DNA of 64,000 bases from Bacteroidota bacterium (GCA_009773455.1 WSXU01000002.1:1-64000), one strand, 5' to 3'. Positions 52,898 through 62,800 are shown, counted from the first letter of the stretch. Translations and numbers: made by a program. The notes: generated by a model not told the origin, from the sequence alone.

Positions 52898-55861
52898 CTA
52901 TGAAATTATCGGAAGATTAATAATTACCCTGGTTCCTGCAGGACTCCCATCATCTTGATACAAATCAATAAACTGTACCTTCATATCAATATCATATAGA
53001 TTGTTCAGTAAATTTAACCTTGATTCTACCAGTGAAGTTCCATATGACTGCTTCGCCTTTTGAACAGTAGTTTTCAATTCCTCTGATTTATTCCGACCAA
53101 TCCCGTTATCTTCTACTATACAAGTAATTTGATTTTTATGTCTGACCATCTCAATAGAAATCCTGCCAATTCCTTTAATTCCCATTATTCCGTGCCAGAT
53201 TGCATTTTCCAGGAAAGGCTGGATGAGAAAAGCAGGAATAAAGCAAACTTCTGAATCAATTTCAGGGTCAATAATCAGGTTATATTCAAATTTCTGCTGA
53301 AATCGCAATGACTCAAGTTCAAGGTATAATGTAAGTGCAGCAATTTCATCATTAACCGGAACTGCCTGTTTCTGTGAATTGTTCAGAACCAGCCTCATGA
53401 GTTTTGAAAATTTTGACAAATACTGAGTTGAAGCCAACCGGTCATTTTTGATTATAAAAGATTGTATTGAATTCAGCGTATTAAAAACGAAGTGAGGATC
53501 CATCTGTTTTGCCAGAGCCTGCTGTCGATACCAATTATTATCTGATAGCAATGCATGCTCTCTTTTAAGATGTCTTAACCTGTTTATATAATAGAGATAT
53601 ACGAGAATAGCAAAGACAAGGACCATTATGAGCATAAACCACCAGGTTTTCCAGAATGGAGGCAGGATTGTGAAACTGATTATTGCCGGTACAATACTTT
53701 CAATTCCATCCGAGTTTATTGCAACCACCTCGAAAAGATAATCACCAGAAGGAAGATATGCGTACTCAACATTAGTATTATCAGTATAGTTCCATTTTTC
53801 GCCAAGCCCTTTTAACCGGTATTTATACTTTAAATTTCCACCGTTACGGTATGAAATCCCAATATAATCAATAGAAATCAGATTCTGATCATGTTTAAGC
53901 CTGTATCCGGATTTAATATCAGCTTTTTGTTTCATGATTCTGAAAGAACTGATATAGATTGGTGGTGGAGTGGTCAATGGTTTATAATTGCTATAATTAA
54001 AAATTGTTAAACCTTGATTTGTTGCTATATAAATATTCTCTGCATCTCCTTGTATTTCATTAATTTCATTTGAAATTAGTCCATTTATCTTATAATATGA
54101 GGTAATTTTTAATTTCCCGGATCTAACTGTATTAACATCCAGGACATTCAGACCATAATTGGTTCCAATCCACAGATGATTATCAAGCAGAATCATAGAA
54201 GAAATAGAGTTGCTTGAGAGCCCGTTGGACTTGGTAATTCTAATAATTGTGTCATTAAATTGTAGAACCAAACCCGACCCTTTAGTTCCCAGAGCTAGAA
54301 TATCTCTCGATTCTGAATATGAAATATCTGTAATTCGAAATTTGAAATATGGATTATCATTACCTAGATTTTCCATTTGACCCCTTTTATAACGCCAAAG
54401 TCCATCTGCCGATCCTAACAAGTAGGTTTCTTTATCGATTTCTTTAACTTTTTCAATTCTAAGTGCAATATTATCGTCATAGAAAGAATTATAACAGACT
54501 TTCCCCTTCTGAAATATGCTAATTCCATTAGATTCTCCTATTATTAATCGACCTTCACTGTCTACGATAAGATCTTTTATACAAAACACACTCCTTGTGT
54601 TTTTATAAAGATGCATTTTATTATGAGTATTTGCATATTTCTTGACTTTATCATTTTCAATTGAATATAAGTAATCATTTGTTCCAATCCACAACACATT
54701 ATTATTTTCATTTAGTAACTTGAAAATTGTTCCGTTAATACTCTCGGATATCTTACGTGAAATTATTCCATCAATTGAAATTATATTTATAAATTGATCA
54801 TGTGTCCCTAGAATTATTTGATCACGATATATTTCTACATCATTTATTTTATTATTCGTTAAACCATCTGCTGTCGTATAAGATAAATATTCCTCAGCAG
54901 GTAAATAAAAAAGCCCATTCTCGATTGTTGTAAACCATTTTCCACCTTCATTATCAAAGCAGATAGAAGATACAGAATAATCTTTTAAGTAGTTCAAAAT
55001 GGGTTTCGAATAAATGTTTCCATCTCTATAACAAACCACACCTGATTTGTCAGTACCAACCCAGAGATTATTCTTGTAATCTGATTGAATACAAATAATG
55101 CGATTAATATTATTACTCGCTGAAACAGTACCATTTTTTTGAATTCTAGTCAAAAACTCATTCTGAGCAAAATAGATAGCACTGGTATCTCTCGATGCAT
55201 AAATATTTGAATATGAATAGTTAGAAGATTTTCTTAAAGGCAATCTCTTTGTTATCATTGAGGTTTCAATGCTAACATAGTTTTTAGATGAAATACTCCC
55301 TCCCTGTTGAGATAATAATATCTTTCCCTCTTTCTCAATTATGTCAAGACCTGAATTTTTGAGATGTTTATAATATTGGATAATTTCTCCATTGGGATGT
55401 ATTTTATACAAACCTTTAGATAAAAAACTAATAAATATACTTTCATCTTTAGTTACCGAAAAGGAGCCTTTCACTGGTATGAAACCTCCGCCTGCCAATG
55501 TATTAAGTTCATCATTGTATTTGTATATGTATATTGAATCATTATAATAATAAGATAACTGACAAGGAAACGAGACAAACCATATCCGCCCCTTAGCATC
55601 TTCATAAATTTCAAAAACAGTATTTTCAGGTAATCCATCCTGCTTGTCGAAGTTAACAAACTTCTGTCCATCATAACGACTAACTCCAATGTTCGTTGCT
55701 ATCCAGATGAAACCCCTGGAGTCCTGAATAACATGATATATTTCAGTGCTCGGAAGTCCGTCATCAACAGTAAAATGCTTGAATACAGGATGCTGCCCCT
55801 GAATTTCAAAAGCAAAAAGACTTAAGAAACCAATAAAAAAAAATACCAACCAGGATTTCAT
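52898..55861 (-). CDS. Sensor histidine kinase: two-component regulator propeller, Y_Y_Y and LytS-type kinase
   Basis: A 987-residue membrane sensor. A signal/anchor (about 1-23) precedes a long periplasmic beta-propeller made of Reg_prop repeats (for example DSRGFIWIATNIGVSRYDG and NLWVGTDKSGVVCYRDG), then a Y_Y_Y domain (about 635-720, YKYRLKGLGEKWNYT), a membrane helix (about 730-752), and a His_kinase/HATPase pair of the LytS type. The phosphorylated histidine is H790 in QMDPHFVFNTLNSIQSF; the ATP site has EDNGIGRN. Unlike many Bacteroidota hybrids, no response regulator or DNA-binding domain is fused and none is adjacent. A LytTR regulator, the usual partner type, occurs at 6909-7658. 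The ATG at 55861 is chosen because the longer frame starts at a TTG in a promoter box. Confidence 0.92.
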   Translation of the reverse strand: MKSWLVFFFIGFLSLFAFEIQGQHPVFKHFTVDDGLPSTEIYHVIQDSRGFIWIATNIGVSRYDGQKFVNFDKQDGLPENTVFEIYEDAKGRIWFVSFPCQLSYYYNDSIYIYKYNDELNTLAGGGFIPVKGSFSVTKDESIFISFLSKGLYKIHPNGEIIQYYKHLKNSGLDIIEKEGKILLSQQGGSISSKNYVSIETSMITKRLPLRKSSNYSYSNIYASRDTSAIYFAQNEFLTRIQKNGTVSASNNINRIICIQSDYKNNLWVGTDKSGVVCYRDGNIYSKPILNYLKDYSVSSICFDNEGGKWFTTIENGLFYLPAEEYLSYTTADGLTNNKINDVEIYRDQIILGTHDQFINIISIDGIISRKISESINGTIFKLLNENNNVLWIGTNDYLYSIENDKVKKYANTHNKMHLYKNTRSVFCIKDLIVDSEGRLIIGESNGISIFQKGKVCYNSFYDDNIALRIEKVKEIDKETYLLGSADGLWRYKRGQMENLGNDNPYFKFRITDISYSESRDILALGTKGSGLVLQFNDTIIRITKSNGLSSNSISSMILLDNHLWIGTNYGLNVLDVNTVRSGKLKITSYYKINGLISNEINEIQGDAENIYIATNQGLTIFNYSNYKPLTTPPPIYISSFRIMKQKADIKSGYRLKHDQNLISIDYIGISYRNGGNLKYKYRLKGLGEKWNYTDNTNVEYAYLPSGDYLFEVVAINSDGIESIVPAIISFTILPPFWKTWWFMLIMVLVFAILVYLYYINRLRHLKREHALLSDNNWYRQQALAKQMDPHFVFNTLNSIQSFIIKNDRLASTQYLSKFSKLMRLVLNNSQKQAVPVNDEIAALTLYLELESLRFQQKFEYNLIIDPEIDSEVCFIPAFLIQPFLENAIWHGIMGIKGIGRISIEMVRHKNQITCIVEDNGIGRNKSEELKTTVQKAKQSYGTSLVESRLNLLNNLYDIDMKVQFIDLYQDDGSPAGTRVIINLPIIS

Positions 55862-55882
55862 CTTTTTAGTATAGTTCCGCTT

Positions 55883-55890
55883 CAAATATA
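55883..55890 (-). promoter_or_regulatory. Candidate -7 box for the sensor kinase
   Basis: TATATTTG on the minus strand matches TAnnTTTG and ends 21 bp before the ATG at 55861. Its last three bases are the TTG that would otherwise be read as the start codon. Confidence 0.5.
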
Positions 55891-56138
55891 AAACATTTAA
55901 TTACAATTCCATAGCTTGATTATTCGATCATTCATCTTTCATTATGCCTTTCCAATCAATATAAAAGGACCACAGTAGAGTCTTCTTTCATCAAAAACTA
56001 CTTTTATATTCAGAACCCAATTATTATAAAAACCTATGTTAATAAAATATTATAAAACAGGCCTGGCAATCCAATATCTATTAACAAACTATACTAATTT
56101 TCAAGTTCATTAAACTTAGAAAAGTTTCTCAAATCTGA

Positions 56139-57182
56139 ATGGCAAAATCAAAGAAAACGCCGCGCAGAATCGGCATTCTCACTGCCGGTGGAGACTGCCC
56201 GGGAATTAATGCAGCTATCCGGGGCGTTGGCAAGACAGCAATTGCGGAATACGGTATGGAGATTTACGGAATTTCCTCCGGATTCCTTGGATTAATTGAA
56301 AAAGACTACTCTAAACTCGATGAAAGTCAACTTTCAGGAATTCTGACTTTTGGCGGAACCATACTTGGAACTTCTCGTGAGAAGCCTTATAAAAAAGACA
56401 ACTCCGGATTAGGAAAACCAGATAAACCAAAACTGATAAAAAAACATTATCAGGAAATGGAACTTGATGGATTGGTTTGCATTGGAGGCAACGGAACAAT
56501 GAGAACCGCATCTCTGCTGGCTGAAGAAGGATTGAATGTGATAGGTCTTCCCAAAACCATAGATAATGATGTTTGGGGAACAGATGTGACTTTTGGCTTC
56601 GATTCAGCAGTATGGATTGCAACCGATGCTATAGACCGGCTTCATACAACGGCCAACTCTCACAAACGAATAATGGTAATAGAGTTGATGGGGCATCATG
56701 CGGGATGGCTTTCGCTGTATTCCGGGCTGGCTGGTGGTGGTGATGTCATTCTGATCCCTGAAATCCCATATAAAGAAGAAATTGTCGCTCAATATTTATT
56801 AAAAAGAGCAAAAAACAAAAAGCCCTATTCCATAGTTGTTGTCGCCGAAGGTATATCCAAACCAAAAGGTATTTCGGCAGCACACCATATTTCTCAGTCG
56901 ATTCAGAAATATACTGGTCTCGAAACGCGTGAAACCATTCTTGGATATATTCAAAGAGGTGGCAGCCCCTCTCCAATGGACCGGATCCTCGCAACAAGAT
57001 ATGGAGCCCACGCAGTTGAGCTTATTGCATCAAACCAATTTGGCCTTATGGTCGCATCCAGAAACGGGAAAATCACTTCTATTCCGCTTAGTGAGGCTGG
57101 AAACAAACTTAAAGTAGTTCCTTCAGATTATCCACTGATTGACAAAGCACGAAAAATGGGAATTTCATTCGGCGATAAATGA
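56139..57182 (+). CDS. pfkA: 6-phosphofructokinase family protein
   Basis: Phosphorylates fructose 6-phosphate in glycolysis. The 347-residue protein has GILTAGGDCPGINAAIRG (11-29), the phosphate donor region GGNGT (116-120), PKTIDNDV (138-145; D142 and D144 catalytic) and MGHHAG. G119 at the ATP/PPi selector position predicts ATP use, whereas K139 in PKTIDND is the residue usual in PPi-type and mixed groups. The aspartate that normally binds magnesium in GGDGS is N118 here. So donor choice is ambiguous from sequence. The stop overlaps the ATG of the methyltransferase by 4 bp (ATGA). The 277-bp upstream gap has a TAATTTTC near 56091 that is one base off the -7 consensus. Confidence 0.92.
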   Translation: MAKSKKTPRRIGILTAGGDCPGINAAIRGVGKTAIAEYGMEIYGISSGFLGLIEKDYSKLDESQLSGILTFGGTILGTSREKPYKKDNSGLGKPDKPKLIKKHYQEMELDGLVCIGGNGTMRTASLLAEEGLNVIGLPKTIDNDVWGTDVTFGFDSAVWIATDAIDRLHTTANSHKRIMVIELMGHHAGWLSLYSGLAGGGDVILIPEIPYKEEIVAQYLLKRAKNKKPYSIVVVAEGISKPKGISAAHHISQSIQKYTGLETRETILGYIQRGGSPSPMDRILATRYGAHAVELIASNQFGLMVASRNGKITSIPLSEAGNKLKVVPSDYPLIDKARKMGISFGDK

Positions 57183-58012
57183 AAAGAATATTTCAACCTG
57201 AAGATTTCAGGAATGAACTTCTGGCAGCTGCCTACGATGAATTACCACTTTGGTCAGCGCCTTTTGGGTTGAATTTGCTGAATGCAATAAATTACTCTGC
57301 ACCGGTGGTCGCTCTTGATATTGGTTGTGGCACTGGATTCCCATTACTGGAATTGGCGCAAAGATTTGGAAAAGGAAGCAATTTTTACGGCATCGATCCA
57401 TGGTCAGAAGGACTGAATCTTATTCGGAGAAAGATGGAATGCTATGATATTGACAATGTCACCGTTACGTGTGCTGTTGCTGAAAAGCTTCCGTTTGATA
57501 ATGAAATGTTCGATTTAATCACTTCCAACAATGGATTGAATAATGTTCAATCCCTGGAGGATTCTTTGAAGGAATGCCACAGAACGCTAAAAAAAGATGG
57601 CAATCTGATTTTTACAGCGAATCTCCCTGGCACTTTTTCACTATTCTATGAAACTCTGATTAAGGCAATGCTGCAAGAGGGGTTAGACATGATTGTTCCC
57701 AAAATTTATAAGCACATTAAATCAAAGAGAAAAAGTATAGAAGAAATGTGCCAGACTCTTGAAAACATACGGTTAAGGGTTATCAGAACGGAAACAGAGT
57801 CATATAATATGCATTTTTCTTCCGGCACTTCTTTCTTTAATCATTTTCTCATAAGGCTCTACTTTATGAGTTCCTGGTTGAATTTGATTCCGGAAAATTT
57901 CCAGCATCAAATTATGAATCTGGTTGAAGAAGAATTGAATTCATTCTCTGTCAGCAATCAGGGAATCTGCATGGAAGTGCCTTATGCCCTGTTTGAAGCT
58001 GAAAAATTCTAA
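57179..58012 (+). CDS. SAM-dependent methyltransferase (class I)
   Basis: A 277-residue protein with a Rossmann-like methyltransferase fold in the first 150 residues: motif I VVALDIGCGTGFP (about 43-55), an acidic loop GIDPWSEG, motif FDLITSNNGLNNV and LKKDGNLIFTANLPG. It resembles the UbiE/COQ5 and arsenite methyltransferase-like branch. The C-terminal half is helical and less conserved. Substrate unknown. Translational coupling to the phosphofructokinase gene (4-bp ATGA overlap) suggests joint expression. Its 3' end overlaps the convergent outer membrane protein gene by 4 bp. Confidence 0.88.
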   Translation: MKRIFQPEDFRNELLAAAYDELPLWSAPFGLNLLNAINYSAPVVALDIGCGTGFPLLELAQRFGKGSNFYGIDPWSEGLNLIRRKMECYDIDNVTVTCAVAEKLPFDNEMFDLITSNNGLNNVQSLEDSLKECHRTLKKDGNLIFTANLPGTFSLFYETLIKAMLQEGLDMIVPKIYKHIKSKRKSIEEMCQTLENIRLRVIRTETESYNMHFSSGTSFFNHFLIRLYFMSSWLNLIPENFQHQIMNLVEEELNSFSVSNQGICMEVPYALFEAEKF

Positions 58013-60492
58013 AATTCCTCCATATCCATTTCATTCTGTCCGTTACGATCACGCTCCTTCTGGCGGTTATAGTTATTAATCCTGTAAGTAAAACCAAGAA
58101 AACCGATCCTACTGTCCATTTTATGAGTTGAGGTAATAAAAAATGACTCTCCTCTGGTCTCAGAATTATGCCTTCTGGTATCAAATACGTCACTTACCCG
58201 CATACTCAGAGTTGCCTTTCCTTTCAGAAAATCATATTTAAATGCTACATCTGCAAAATAAACCTCCTCTTCTCGGTCCTGGGCTTCTATCTCAGGAGAT
58301 TCATAATTTCCGGCAATCAGCAGAGTGGCATTCTTTGAAATATTAAATGTCATATTTACCTTAGTCGTCCACATGTAGCCTTCAACCTTTTCAAGCCCAG
58401 CGATTTCACTACCATTCATTATTTGTTTAAAAAATGAGAAATTGGCATTGGCTTTAAACCAGGGTAAAAACTCCCTGTTGCCGATCAATTCAATCCCATA
58501 ATTTGTTCCGCTCGTAAGGTTCTTAAAAGTTGTAGCTGTAACTCCGTTCTGTTGCAACGTTACAATATTTTCAATAATTCCGGTAGTATAGCGATAAAAC
58601 AAGGTTGAATTCAGGGAATTCTTTCCCCAGAATCCTGACCAGCCCAATTCACACGAATTGATAAATTCCGGATCTAATTTCGGATTACCCGACCTGATAT
58701 TCAGTGAATCAGAATAATCAATGAATGGATTAAGCTGTCGTTGATTAGGCCTGGAAACTCTTCGACTATAACTGAATATAAATTGATTCTTGACATTCAT
58801 TTCATACACAAGGTGAACTGAAGGATACAAGCTCGGATATGTTCTGTCAAATTTTTCACTGGTAAGTGTTAGTTCAGAATTCGAAATCAATTGCTCAAAC
58901 CGAAGGCCTGCCTGGTATTTCAACTTCTTATATGCTGATGAATAGATACCATATATTGCATGAATCTGCTCTGCATAATCGAAATAATTATTGGCCAAAG
59001 GATTCCTGATATAATCCCCTGTTTCATAATTAAAATCTGAAAGAAAATTCTCCATGGCCTGATCCTTAACAGTACTTTTAAAACCCGTTTCAATCCTACC
59101 GGCCTTGCCAACAGGTGATATGTAGTTTCCCTGGATCATAAACATAAGATTCCCATTGGAGGACCCTGAATTTTGCTTTGCAGGATTCTGGTTTTCAGGA
59201 ATAAAAGGTAATTCAGTCTGAATAATATCCTGGGTTCCATCCATGGAATTTTTGTTAATCATCAGATCAAAACTGAGTTCCTTTCCTTTGGTTGAAAAAG
59301 TCCTGCGATAAGAAGCATTATATGTTAATGACTCAATGTTGCGTGCTGATTTGCTATATCTGTTAAAAGAACGGATCAGGCTATCATTATTGTCGAAAGT
59401 CTCTGAACTGATATCACCTTCATTTACATAACCCATGTTCCTGTATTGAAAAGACAAAGTCAGCGTATTGAAATTGTCCATCATAAAATCAAGCCCGGTA
59501 TTCAAATTGTAGGAATTCCTTTCATTCATCATTTTCTGCTTCTGTAACAACTGAGAATCAATACTATCATAGGTTGTCAGCCGGTTTGTCTCTCCGGTTG
59601 ATTTAAACTTTCCCAGACGAGTATCAAAACCAGCAAAAAGGTTAATCCTGCTCTGCCTGATATTCAGATTAACTGATCCATTATATCGGTCTCCTGTTCC
59701 CGCAGTTGCGGAAACCATGCCATTAAAACCCTGAAGGCTTTTTTTCTTTAAAACAATGTTAAGTATTCCTGAAGTGCCATCCGGATCGTATCTGACAGAA
59801 GGATTTGTAATAATTTCAACCGATTCAATCGAACTTGCAGGAATCTGCTGTAAAAGGTCACCACTGCTTATTTCTGAAAGACCAGAAGGCTTTCCGTCAA
59901 TAAGTATTGTTACATTGCTGCTCCCTCTCAGGCTGACGTTTCCTTCAACATCTACCGTCACGGATGGTATATTCTGCATGACATCTATCGCGGTACCTCC
60001 TACAGCTGATATACTCTTATCAACGTTAATTATTTTCTTGTCAAGATTGTTTACCAGCATTTCCTTTTCTGCTGTTATCTCAACCCCTTCGATACTTGAA
60101 GCGCGATTATGAAGCTTAATTGTACCTACATAAATTTCAGGGGCATCAGGTCTGATCATCACATCATTGATAATTTTCGTTTGATAACCCATAAACTGAA
60201 TTCTGATGAAATATCTGCCTGTTCTCACCTGCTCTATCCTGAAATTACCCTTGGAATCACTAATCGTCCCGCCCGAAAGGGTAGAGTCTTTGAGGCTGAT
60301 TAAGGCAATACTCCCGTATTCAACAGCCAATCCTGTAGTTTCATCAATTAGTTTTCCTTTTATTATTCCAATCGCCGGACGTTCATTTAACGCACTCCCT
60401 CTGCCCGGACCTTGCTGGGCAAAAGAAAAAGCAGGAATTAAGTTTAATGACAGTATTCCAAAGAGGAAACCCAGTGCAAATTTTAGTTTCAT
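58009..60492 (-). CDS. TonB-dependent receptor-like outer membrane protein (OMP_b-brl_3 type)
   Basis: An 827-residue outer membrane beta-barrel protein. A signal peptide (about 1-25, ending FSFAQQ) precedes a carboxypeptidase-regulatory-like domain (about 40-120, with GKLIDETTGLAVEYGSIAL), a plug domain (about 135-230: DVMQNIPSVTVDVEGNVSLRG, then ILIDGKPSG) and a large barrel of the type seen in Bacteroidota outer membrane receptors. No SusD-like partner is adjacent. The ligand is unknown. The frame extends 24 codons upstream, but the ATG at 60492 directly precedes a good signal peptide and is preferred. Confidence 0.9.
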   Translation of the reverse strand: MKLKFALGFLFGILSLNLIPAFSFAQQGPGRGSALNERPAIGIIKGKLIDETTGLAVEYGSIALISLKDSTLSGGTISDSKGNFRIEQVRTGRYFIRIQFMGYQTKIINDVMIRPDAPEIYVGTIKLHNRASSIEGVEITAEKEMLVNNLDKKIINVDKSISAVGGTAIDVMQNIPSVTVDVEGNVSLRGSSNVTILIDGKPSGLSEISSGDLLQQIPASSIESVEIITNPSVRYDPDGTSGILNIVLKKKSLQGFNGMVSATAGTGDRYNGSVNLNIRQSRINLFAGFDTRLGKFKSTGETNRLTTYDSIDSQLLQKQKMMNERNSYNLNTGLDFMMDNFNTLTLSFQYRNMGYVNEGDISSETFDNNDSLIRSFNRYSKSARNIESLTYNASYRRTFSTKGKELSFDLMINKNSMDGTQDIIQTELPFIPENQNPAKQNSGSSNGNLMFMIQGNYISPVGKAGRIETGFKSTVKDQAMENFLSDFNYETGDYIRNPLANNYFDYAEQIHAIYGIYSSAYKKLKYQAGLRFEQLISNSELTLTSEKFDRTYPSLYPSVHLVYEMNVKNQFIFSYSRRVSRPNQRQLNPFIDYSDSLNIRSGNPKLDPEFINSCELGWSGFWGKNSLNSTLFYRYTTGIIENIVTLQQNGVTATTFKNLTSGTNYGIELIGNREFLPWFKANANFSFFKQIMNGSEIAGLEKVEGYMWTTKVNMTFNISKNATLLIAGNYESPEIEAQDREEEVYFADVAFKYDFLKGKATLSMRVSDVFDTRRHNSETRGESFFITSTHKMDSRIGFLGFTYRINNYNRQKERDRNGQNEMDMEEF

Positions 60493-60648
60493 AACCGGTT
60501 TATCGTGTATCAGGCTGTAAAGGTATTCTGTTTTGACAATGATAGGCCAAAGAGCAAATCGCATTGTATAATTTCGACACTGGATTCCGATATTTCCTGT
60601 GTAAAGAACAAACTTTTTTTCAGTTTAAGGGTGATAGACTTTTACTGC

Positions 60649-60656
60649 TAACTTTG
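60649..60656 (+). promoter_or_regulatory. Candidate -7 box for the M14 carboxypeptidase
   Basis: TAACTTTG matches TAnnTTTG and ends 30 bp before the ATG at 60687. A TTTA at 60624-60627 is a near match to the -33 element with a 21-bp spacer. Confidence 0.5.
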
Positions 60657-60686
60657 TTTTTTATTATATCCATCAACCCAATAATC

Positions 60687-62477
60687 ATGAGAACCTTCAT
60701 TATTTCTTTTTTCTTATTGATTTCGACATTATTGCATTCCCAGGAGTGGAAGACTTTTTGTGAATCCTCCGGTTTTCTCAAAACTCCTTCATATGATGAA
60801 ACCATTTCCTATTGTTTCAGATTAAGCGAAGCCTCTCCCATAGCGTCAATGAAGAACATAGGTGTCAGCCCCCAGGGTAGAGAAATTCCAATGATGATTA
60901 TTGACAGGGATGGCCTGACCGATTCTCAGCAAATCAGAGCTAAAGGAAGAATAATTGTATTAATACAGGCTTGTATTCATCCCGGCGAGCCTGACGGAAA
61001 AGATGCTATGTTATCATTTTTAAGAGATTTGCTCATTGATAAAAAGCACAAAGAAATACTTGAAAATGTCAGCATTCTGTTTATTCCTATTTTGAATGTC
61101 GATGGGCACGAGCGGTTCGGGCCATATAACAGAATCAATCAGAACGGCCCGGAGGAAATGGGATGGCGAACCAATGCACAGAATCTGAATCTTAACCGCG
61201 ACTTCCTGAAAGCGGATTCACCCGAAATGAAGCAATGGCTGAAAATGTTTTCATCATGGCTGCCTGATTTTTTTATTGACACTCATACAACCGATGGCGC
61301 TGATTATCAATATGCACTAACCTATGATCTGGAAGTATACGGAAACCTTGATTCCGGGCTGACCCGCTGGCTTAATAATATTTATGAACCGAGGATTACA
61401 GCCAGCATGAAAACATCCGGATTCCTGATATTCCCCTATGTCCAATTCCGCAAGTGGCATGACCCCAGAAGTGGTTTACGCACAGGAGTCGCCCCTCCGA
61501 TGATTTCGCAGGGGTATGCCGCTATTCAAAACCGTCCGGGGTTATTGATTGAAACACATATGCTTAAAGATTATAAAACGAGGGTTGAGGCCACTTATAG
61601 TATGATAGAAAATACGCTTTCAATACTGAACCATCAGGCCGGAACCCTGAAAACCCTTATAAATATGGCTGACCTTTCTACTGCTGCAACCGGATTCAGA
61701 ACACAGAAATTCCCCATTCTGATTAAAACCAGCCAAAAAGACAGTACCATGGTCAGGTTTGAAGGTTTTGATTATACAATTCAGAAAAGTGACCTTACCG
61801 GTGGTGATTGGTTTGTTTACGACAATAAAAAGCCCGTTACCCTTACACTACCTTTTTTTAATAAAACTTACCCTGAAAAAGAAATTAACCTCCCTGAAGC
61901 ATACATTATTCCTGTTGAATATGCCCATGTAGCGGATATATTAAAATTACACGGAATTGTAACAGATCGTTTGACTGAGCCTACCGAAATCATGGTAAAA
62001 TCTTATAAATTCCGAGATTATGAGTTCCGAAAGACACCTAATGAAGGCCGACAGATGGTAACTACTCAATATGATGAAACCGAAGAATTAAGAAAATTCC
62101 CAAAAGGCTCAATCGTCGTGCTTATGAACCAGAGAACCGCCAGGGTTATTGCTTCAATTCTTGAACCTGCAGCTTCAGGTTCATTTGTTGAATGGGGCTT
62201 CTTCAATCAGATTTTCGAACAAAAAGAATACAGTGAAACTTATGTGATGGAAAAAATGGCCCGGGAAATGCTTGAAAAAGATCCTCAGCTCAAAAAGGAG
62301 TTCCTCGAAAAGATGGCGAAAGATACTGAATTCAGTAAAGACCAATGGAATATCCTGAACTGGTTCTACAGCAGAACTCCTTACTGGGACAAACAATTTC
62401 TCAACTATCCTGTTGGCAGGATTTTCGACAAAACTACAATTACCTATCTCAGGAAAATTTCCCTTCCTTCAGAATAA
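60687..62477 (+). CDS. Secreted M14 family zinc carboxypeptidase
   Basis: A 596-residue exported metallocarboxypeptidase. The signal peptide is about residues 1-18 (ending LLHS). Zinc ligands H98 and E101 are in IHPGEPDG and H200 is in FIDTHTTDG; N170/R171 in LNLNRDF bind the substrate carboxylate, and E289 in IETHMLKDY is the likely catalytic glutamate. The C-terminal ~270 residues have no recognised domain. The frame extends 41 codons further upstream, but the ATG at 60687 follows a promoter-like box and begins a clear signal peptide. It is divergent from the outer membrane protein gene. Confidence 0.9.
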   Translation: MRTFIISFFLLISTLLHSQEWKTFCESSGFLKTPSYDETISYCFRLSEASPIASMKNIGVSPQGREIPMMIIDRDGLTDSQQIRAKGRIIVLIQACIHPGEPDGKDAMLSFLRDLLIDKKHKEILENVSILFIPILNVDGHERFGPYNRINQNGPEEMGWRTNAQNLNLNRDFLKADSPEMKQWLKMFSSWLPDFFIDTHTTDGADYQYALTYDLEVYGNLDSGLTRWLNNIYEPRITASMKTSGFLIFPYVQFRKWHDPRSGLRTGVAPPMISQGYAAIQNRPGLLIETHMLKDYKTRVEATYSMIENTLSILNHQAGTLKTLINMADLSTAATGFRTQKFPILIKTSQKDSTMVRFEGFDYTIQKSDLTGGDWFVYDNKKPVTLTLPFFNKTYPEKEINLPEAYIIPVEYAHVADILKLHGIVTDRLTEPTEIMVKSYKFRDYEFRKTPNEGRQMVTTQYDETEELRKFPKGSIVVLMNQRTARVIASILEPAASGSFVEWGFFNQIFEQKEYSETYVMEKMAREMLEKDPQLKKEFLEKMAKDTEFSKDQWNILNWFYSRTPYWDKQFLNYPVGRIFDKTTITYLRKISLPSE

Positions 62478-62721
62478 ATTCGCAGGATTCATCCGATTTT
62501 TTATCGCAGAAAATATGAGCTGGAGACCAGTCAGTTCACATTTTCCTTTTTAATCCATCAGCCTTTATCACCTGTAGAATCAATTCAAATTATAGTATCA
62601 AATAGCAAAGAATTGTTGAAGTTTTATTCTTATAAAAGCAGCTACGAATCTGGTTTATGATGTCTGGTCTTATCATCCCAGTGAATTCAGTTAACAAAAT
62701 ATCATATTTTTCATTTCGGTC

Positions 62722-62752
62722 TTGCATATAATATAAACTTGACCTATTTTTA
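62722..62752 (+). promoter_or_regulatory. Candidate promoter of the MFS transporter
   Basis: TTG at 62722-62724 and TATTTTTA at 62745-62752 are 20 bp apart; the second is one base off TAnnTTTG. Transcription would start within the adjoining half-site array. Confidence 0.35.
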
Positions 62753-62800
62753 CACTTCACTTAGTGTAGCATTTACACAAACATAGTGTTATTGGTACAC
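62751..62800. promoter_or_regulatory. Array of alternating TACAC/GTGTW half-sites, candidate operator
   Basis: TACAC occurs at 62751, 62774 and 62796; GTGTA at 62764 and GTGTT at 62786 lie between. The pattern is 2.3 copies of a 22-23-bp unit with consensus TACAC-N6-7-AGTGTW. Neighbouring half-sites are inverted repeats (TACACT-N6-AGTGTA and GTGTA-N5-TACAC). It lies directly after a promoter-like pair. Confidence 0.5.
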
